A DNA stretch of 64,000 nt from Comamonas testosteroni. Lineage in GTDB: Bacteria > Pseudomonadota > Gammaproteobacteria > Burkholderiales > Burkholderiaceae_C. The translations under genes were made by a program, and so were the position numbers. Positions 59,993-64,000 of the stretch are shown here, one piece after another (the stretch's first letter is position 1; every line of letters begins with the position of its first letter). The DNA is taken from positions 1 through 64,000 of the forward strand of contig NZ_KZ984443.1 in assembly GCF_003569915.1 (NCBI RefSeq), written 5' to 3'. The notes under the pieces are model-generated. The model was not told where the DNA came from, ran no database searches, and saw only the letters and a list, made by a program, of their open reading frames with translations.

Positions 59993-61108
59993 TCAGCCGC
60001 GCAAGAATTCGTCGAGTGCAGCTTGCGCAATCCGCCACTGGCTGCCAATCTGGCGTGCCTTGAGGTTGCCGGCCTGAATCTCGGCCAGCACATCGGCCTC
60101 AGCCACGCCCAGCACCTGGGCGGCCTGGGCAGGTGTCAAGACTTGCAGAGCACCGGCGGCAGGCGCAGCAGGAGTTTGAGCAGCCTGGGCCGCTGCAGGC
60201 GAGAAGGGGTCTGCGGCAGCTGCTGCGTTGGCAGGAGCACCAGCGGCACCGCCGCCTTGCATGCTCTTCATCATTTCCTGCGCCATGCCAAAGCCCATGG
60301 CCATGGTGGCGGGAATGGTGGCTGCTGCAGCGCCTTCGCCGCCGGCGGCCATGGCCTGACCCATCTGGTACTTCACATAGTCGTTGAGGTTGCCGATGGC
60401 CGTCATCGACGAGCGCTTGTCGATGGCCTCTTCGACTTCCGGCGGCACGGAGACGTTCTCCAGCAGGAAGCTGGTGATTTCCAGACCGTATTTGTCAGAG
60501 ACAGCAGGGTTGATTAGCTGCAGCAGCGCATCGCCCAGCTCGGAGTAGCGCTGGGCCACGTCCAGCACAGGCACCTGGGCCTTGGCCAGCGCTTCGGTGA
60601 AGATGCTGACGATGCGCGAGCGCATGGTGTCGGCAAACTCGTCGATGCGGAAGTTCTGGTCCGTGCCAGCCACTTCCTTGAGGAACTTGGCCGCATCGGT
60701 GATGCGGAAGTCATAGGTACCAAAGGCGCGCAGACGCACGACACCAAAGTCCTTGTCGCGCATCATGATGGGGTTGGAAGTGCCCCATTTGTTGCCCGTG
60801 AACAAGCGCGTGTTGATGTAGTAGACATCGCACTTGAAGGGCGAGTTAAAGCCGTACTTCCAGCCGCGCAGTGTGGACAGAATCGGGATGTTCTGCGTGG
60901 TCAGCTGATAGCGACCCGGGTTGAACAGGTCGGCAAACTGGCCTTCGGAGACAAACTGCACCTGCTGCGACTCGCGCACGATCAGCTGGGCGCCGTTTTT
61001 GATTTCCTTGTCCTCATCAGGCCAGCGATACGACAGCGTGTCGCGCGAATCATCGGTCCATTCGATGATTTCAATCAGTTGCTTGGTGATGATTTTCATG
61101 AAATCCAT
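59993..61108 (-). CDS. SPFH protein (YdjI-like) fused to an excisionase-type HTH
   Basis: About 371 residues. The N-terminal SPFH/band-7-like domain (about 1-240) has IIEWTDDSRDTLSYRWPDED, PGRYQLTTQNIPIL and FRITDAAKFLKEVAG. A linker rich in Ala, Pro, Gln and Gly (about 255-320: AAGAPANAAAA) follows. The C-terminal about 50 residues have an excisionase/MerR-like HTH pattern: LTPAQAAQVLGVAEADVLAEIQ and GNLKARQIGSQWRIAQAALDEFL. SPFH proteins scaffold membrane domains; YdjI-type members act with zinc-ribbon membrane proteins in PspA-like stress responses. The HTH fusion is unusual. The start at 61108 (MDFMKIITKQ) fits the family. Confidence 0.85.
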   Translation of the reverse strand: MDFMKIITKQLIEIIEWTDDSRDTLSYRWPDEDKEIKNGAQLIVRESQQVQFVSEGQFADLFNPGRYQLTTQNIPILSTLRGWKYGFNSPFKCDVYYINTRLFTGNKWGTSNPIMMRDKDFGVVRLRAFGTYDFRITDAAKFLKEVAGTDQNFRIDEFADTMRSRIVSIFTEALAKAQVPVLDVAQRYSELGDALLQLINPAVSDKYGLEITSFLLENVSVPPEVEEAIDKRSSMTAIGNLNDYVKYQMGQAMAAGGEGAAAATIPATMAMGFGMAQEMMKSMQGGGAAGAPANAAAAADPFSPAAAQAAQTPAAPAAGALQVLTPAQAAQVLGVAEADVLAEIQAGNLKARQIGSQWRIAQAALDEFLRG

Positions 61109-61758
61109 GGCGTGCTCCAAAGGTGGATGACGGGAAACGGCCCATTCTAGGAGCCAAATATGGCAGTGCGGTTCCTTCTGGCAACGCGCAGGCAAGGAAA
61201 TTGTTAAAAAGTGAGCATTCAGCCTATGTTCTGTCTGGACTTGAAGGCAAAAAAGACTAGGGTCTGTTGAGATTTAGGCGGGAATCGCGTTGTGGCTGCA
61301 AAGGGTTGAATGCTAGGCGCTCAGCCCGCAGCAAGGCCGAGGCCTTGCAAGGGGTGGCAACACCGCAGGCAGCCCTTTGCAGCCGCAACCCGAAGGGAAG
61401 CACGGTCATGGCCCGTCACTCGTTGTTGCGCTTCTTGAGCGGGTTGACACCCGCACTGCGAAGCGCGCCGCTAGGCGCGCCCCCTAGATTGACAAGCCAT
61501 GACCGTGCTTCGCGACCGCGCATAAATCTCAACAGACCCTAGATAAAGGTGTTTGTCGGCAAGGAATGGCGAGTTTTCACATTTTGAAATCACCCCCTAA
61601 ATCGCCTGCGTGAGAATGCGCGCTGTGGGGCTGCGGATACGAACTACGCCAGCGTAGGAGGCTCAGACTTAGAATCGCTGTTTACGCGGCAGTTGTCGCC
61701 AGAACATCCAATATTGAAAGATGCGACCTCCAGACCGAGAGGCGCGAAGTACCAAGTC
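61109..61758. other. Intergenic region SPFH gene - glyQ
   Basis: 650 bp. It holds the MITE-like element at 61257-61542 and the glyQ promoter region (possible -10 TAGAAT at about 61670-61675). No gene is supported. Confidence 0.6.
61257..61542. mobile_element. MITE-like non-coding element with perfect 20-bp terminal inverted repeats
   Basis: A 286-bp unit. The ends CTAGGGTCTGTTGAGATTTA (61257-61276) and its exact reverse complement (61523-61542) are perfect 20-bp inverted repeats. Each end carries CTAG, which may be a 4-bp target duplication of the IS5 group type. Inside are two large hairpins: GTTGTGGCTGCAAAGGG (61289-61305) with CCCTTTGCAGCCGCAAC (61373-61389), and GAAGCACGGTCATGGC (61397-61412) with GCCATGACCGTGCTTC (61496-61511). 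Smaller palindromes (GCAAGGCC-GA-GGCCTTGC at 61331-61348; GCGCGCC/GGCGCGC at about 61463-61480) fill their loops. No transposase is coded. Confidence 0.8.
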
Positions 61759-62697
61759 ATGCTGACCTTCCAACAAATCATTCTGAAATTGCAGTCCTAC
61801 TGGGCCGACCATGGCTGCGCATTGCTCCAGCCCTATGACATGGAAGTCGGCGCCGGTACCTCGCACACCGCCACCTTTCTGCGCGCCATTGGCCCCGAGC
61901 CCTGGAAGGCCGCCTACGTGCAACCCAGCCGCCGCCCCAAGGACGGCCGCTATGGCGAGAACCCCAACCGCCTGCAGCACTACTACCAGTTTCAGGTCGT
62001 TCTGAAGCCTGCACCTGACAACATCCTCGAGCTGTACCTGGGCTCGCTTGAGGCCCTGGGTTTTGATCTGAAGAAGAACGACATCCGCTTTGTGGAAGAC
62101 GACTGGGAAAACCCCACCCTGGGCGCCTGGGGTCTGGGCTGGGAAGTCTGGCTCAACGGCATGGAAGTGACCCAGTTCACCTACTTCCAGCAAGTGGCCG
62201 GCATCGACTGCAAGCCCGCCACCGGCGAAATCACCTACGGCCTGGAACGTCTGGCCATGTACCTGCAGGGCAAGGAATCGGTGTACGACCTGGTCTATAC
62301 CGATGGCCTGAGCTATGGCGATGTGTTCCACCAGAATGAGGTGGAACAGTCCACCTACAACTTCGAGCACTCGAATGCCGAATTCCTGTTCAGCGCCTTT
62401 GCGGCCCACGAAGGCACGGCCAACAAGCTGATCGACGCCCAGCTGGCGCTGCCCGCCTATGAGCAAGTGCTCAAGGCTGCGCACACTTTCAACTTGCTGG
62501 ACGCCCGTGGCGCCATCAGCGTGACCGAGCGCGCCGCCTACATCGGCCGCATCCGCAATCTGGCCCGCGCCGTGGGCAAGAGCTATCTGGACAGCCGCGC
62601 ACGCCTGGGCTTCCCCATGGCGCCCAAGGCCCATGCCGACGAAGTGCTGGCCGAACTGGCCAAGGCCGCAGAGCAGGCCGCCAAAAAAGCCGCTTGA
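61759..62697 (+). CDS. glyQ: Glycyl-tRNA synthetase alpha chain
   Basis: A 312-residue catalytic subunit of the alpha2beta2 bacterial enzyme. [19 protein letters not shown] opens the protein. The class II motif 2 LQPSRRP-type ([27 protein letters not shown] region) is near residue 55. [20 protein letters not shown] is near 125 and [14 protein letters not shown] near 155 is motif 3. The start at 61759 (MLTFQQ) is canonical. It is followed by glyS 88 bp downstream. Confidence 0.96.
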   Translation: MLTFQQIILKLQSYWADHGCALLQPYDMEVGAGTSHTATFLRAIGPEPWKAAYVQPSRRPKDGRYGENPNRLQHYYQFQVVLKPAPDNILELYLGSLEALGFDLKKNDIRFVEDDWENPTLGAWGLGWEVWLNGMEVTQFTYFQQVAGIDCKPATGEITYGLERLAMYLQGKESVYDLVYTDGLSYGDVFHQNEVEQSTYNFEHSNAEFLFSAFAAHEGTANKLIDAQLALPAYEQVLKAAHTFNLLDARGAISVTERAAYIGRIRNLARAVGKSYLDSRARLGFPMAPKAHADEVLAELAKAAEQAAKKAA

Positions 62698-62756
62698 TTT
62701 CAGCCGCTACCGCAGACCGTCCACTTACACGTAATTTCAGCCGCTTGAGCCCACTG

Positions 62757-62785
62757 GGTGCGCTCAAGCAGCTATCAAAATCATC
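62757..62785 (+). repeat. Half copy of the ATAGCT-type repeat before glyS
   Basis: TGCGCTCAAGCAGCTATCAAAATCATC directly before the glyS ATG contains the words AGCAGCTATCAAAA seen in the other copies. Here it forms the untranslated leader of glyS. Confidence 0.4.
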
Positions 62786-64000
62786 ATGAACGCATCGAAT
62801 CTCCTGGTTGAACTGTTTGTCGAAGAGCTGCCGCCCAAGGCCCTGCAAAAGCTGGGCGACGCCTTTGCCGGCGTGCTGTTTGACCAGCTCAAGGCCCAGG
62901 GCCTGCTGGCTTCCTCTGAATCGCGCCTGACGGCCTATGCCTCGCCCCGCCGCCTGGCCGCCCACATCACCGAAGTGCTGCCCCAGGCCGAAGACAAGGC
63001 CATCTCGCAAAAGCTGATGCCTGTGGCCGTGGGTCTGGACGCCGAAGGCAAGCCCACCCCAGCGCTGCTCAAAAAACTGGCGGCACTGGGCGCCGATGAA
63101 TCTGCCGTGGCTAATCTGAAGCGCCAGGGCGAAGGCAAGGCTGAAGCCCTGTTCTACGAATCCACCGCCAAGGGCGTGCTGCTGACCGACGGTGTGCAAA
63201 AGGCGCTGGACGAGGCGCTGGCCAAGCTGTCCATCCCCAAGGTGATGCGTTACCAGCTGCAAGACGGCTGGACCAGCGTGCACTTTGTGCGCCCCGCCCA
63301 CGGTCTGGTTGTGATGCACGGCACCGAAGTGCTGATCGGCGTGAAGGCCCTGGGCCTGACTGCTGGCCCAGCCACCCACGGCCACCGCTTTGAAGCGGCC
63401 GTGGACCCCGTCGTCATCCAGAGCGCCGACAGCTACGCCGAGCAACTGCGCAGCGAAGGCGCCGTGATCGCCAGCTTTACCGAGCGTCGCGCTGATATTG
63501 CAACCCAGCTGAAAGCTGCTGCGGAGCGCATTGGTGGTGGTGTGCGTGCTATCGAAGACGAAGCGCTGCTGGACGAGGTGACGGCCCTGGTCGAACGCCC
63601 CAATGTGCTGGTCTGCGAATTCGAGAAGGAATTCCTGACCGTGCCCCAGGAATGCCTGATCCTGACCATGAAGGCCAACCAGAAGTACTTCCCGCTGCTG
63701 GACGCCAACGGCAAGCTGACCCATCAGTTCCTGATCGTCAGCAACATCCAGCCCCAGGACGCTTCGGCCGTGGTTGGCGGCAACGAACGTGTGGTGCGCC
63801 CCCGTCTGGCGGACGCCAAGTTCTTCTTCGACCAGGACCGCAAAAAGACCCTGGCCAGCCGCGTCGAGCAACTGGACAAGGTGGTCTATCACAACAAGCT
63901 GGGCACGCAGGGCGAGCGCATTGCCCGCGTACGCGCCATCGCCAAGAGCATTGCCCAGCAGTTGGGCAACTCCGAACTGGGCCGTCTGGCCGATCAAGCC
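62786..64000 (+). CDS. glyS: Glycyl-tRNA synthetase beta chain (partial)
   Basis: The first 405 codons of the beta subunit; the gene runs past the right edge of the window (full length near 700 residues). The N-terminus LLVELFVEELPPKALQKL is typical. YASPRRLAAHI, ATHGHRFEAAVDPVVI, VPQECLILTMKANQKYFPL and VVRPRLADAKFFFDQDRK are family blocks. The frame is open to base 64000. It contributes tRNA binding and probably editing-like functions to the GlyQS enzyme. Confidence 0.95.
   Translation, partial: MNASNLLVELFVEELPPKALQKLGDAFAGVLFDQLKAQGLLASSESRLTAYASPRRLAAHITEVLPQAEDKAISQKLMPVAVGLDAEGKPTPALLKKLAALGADESAVANLKRQGEGKAEALFYESTAKGVLLTDGVQKALDEALAKLSIPKVMRYQLQDGWTSVHFVRPAHGLVVMHGTEVLIGVKALGLTAGPATHGHRFEAAVDPVVIQSADSYAEQLRSEGAVIASFTERRADIATQLKAAAERIGGGVRAIEDEALLDEVTALVERPNVLVCEFEKEFLTVPQECLILTMKANQKYFPLLDANGKLTHQFLIVSNIQPQDASAVVGGNERVVRPRLADAKFFFDQDRKKTLASRVEQLDKVVYHNKLGTQGERIARVRAIAKSIAQQLGNSELGRLADQA

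Noticed and set aside
62516-63997. A 493-codon minus-strand open frame opposite glyQ/glyS
   Set aside because: It is the antisense shadow of glyS, which is open on the plus strand from 62786 to the window edge and matches GlyS throughout.
1-64000. CRISPR arrays, rRNA genes, prophage or toxin-antitoxin pairs
   Set aside because: Looked for regular short repeats, rRNA cores and paired small genes on both strands; none is visible.

Overview
The window looks like a chromosomal segment of a Comamonadaceae betaproteobacterium, most likely Comamonas. This rests on high-GC coding sequence with strong third-position bias, a porin of the betaproteobacterial Omp32 type, Bug-type solute receptors, split glyQ/glyS genes and short ATAGCT-type interspersed repeats. 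I see no rRNA, CRISPR array, prophage or intact transposase. Species level is not resolvable by eye.

Layout. 0.2-7.1 kb: housekeeping genes (a small DUF2905 protein, trxC, cca, a glutathione transferase, queC, two small hypotheticals, 5-formyltetrahydrofolate cyclo-ligase, a soluble lytic transglycosylase). 7.1-15.3 kb: an iron-uptake island with two TonB-dependent receptors, a PKHD-type hydroxylase, a MarR regulator and a siderophore-interacting reductase, with Fur-like sites and a paired MarR-type operator. 15.4-25.8 kb: accessory metabolism with a metallo-beta-lactamase-fold hydrolase, a hemerythrin, an SDR/epimerase pair beside a LuxR regulator, a porin, and a PaaX-type regulator diverging from a crotonase plus acyl-CoA ligase. 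26.1-26.8 kb: two tRNA-Val(CAC) genes in inverted orientation with compensatory differences in the acceptor stem. 26.9-37.4 kb: fadD, a lipase-like hydrolase, a large MscS-type channel, then hppD, two Bug receptors and phhA on one strand with a divergent Lrp/AsnC regulator (phenylalanine/tyrosine catabolism).

37.6-48.6 kb: envelope and lipid genes (corC-like, lnt, fabA-fabB, gmhB, plsC), a YgjP-type metallopeptidase, a rhodanese, galE, a Kbp-like LysM protein and coaX. 48.7-52.1 kb: a complete dTDP-L-rhamnose operon rfbBDAC. 52.1-58.6 kb: a LysR regulator diverging from a 2-aminoethylphosphonate-type ABC transporter and an FAD amine oxidase-like enzyme, with no C-P cleavage enzyme in view. 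58.7-61.1 kb: a zinc-ribbon membrane protein and an SPFH protein with a C-terminal excisionase-like HTH, resembling parts of the Bacillus YdjGHI membrane-stress system. 61.1-61.8 kb: a 286-bp non-coding element with perfect 20-bp terminal inverted repeats, CTAG flanks and nested hairpins. The window ends inside glyS.

The most interesting signals are the SPFH-HTH/zinc-ribbon pair, the MITE-like element, a ~118-bp repeat fixed to the 3' end of at least three unrelated genes in one orientation, the inverted tRNA-Val pair, and ATAGCT repeats that seem to have entered coding sequences in frame.
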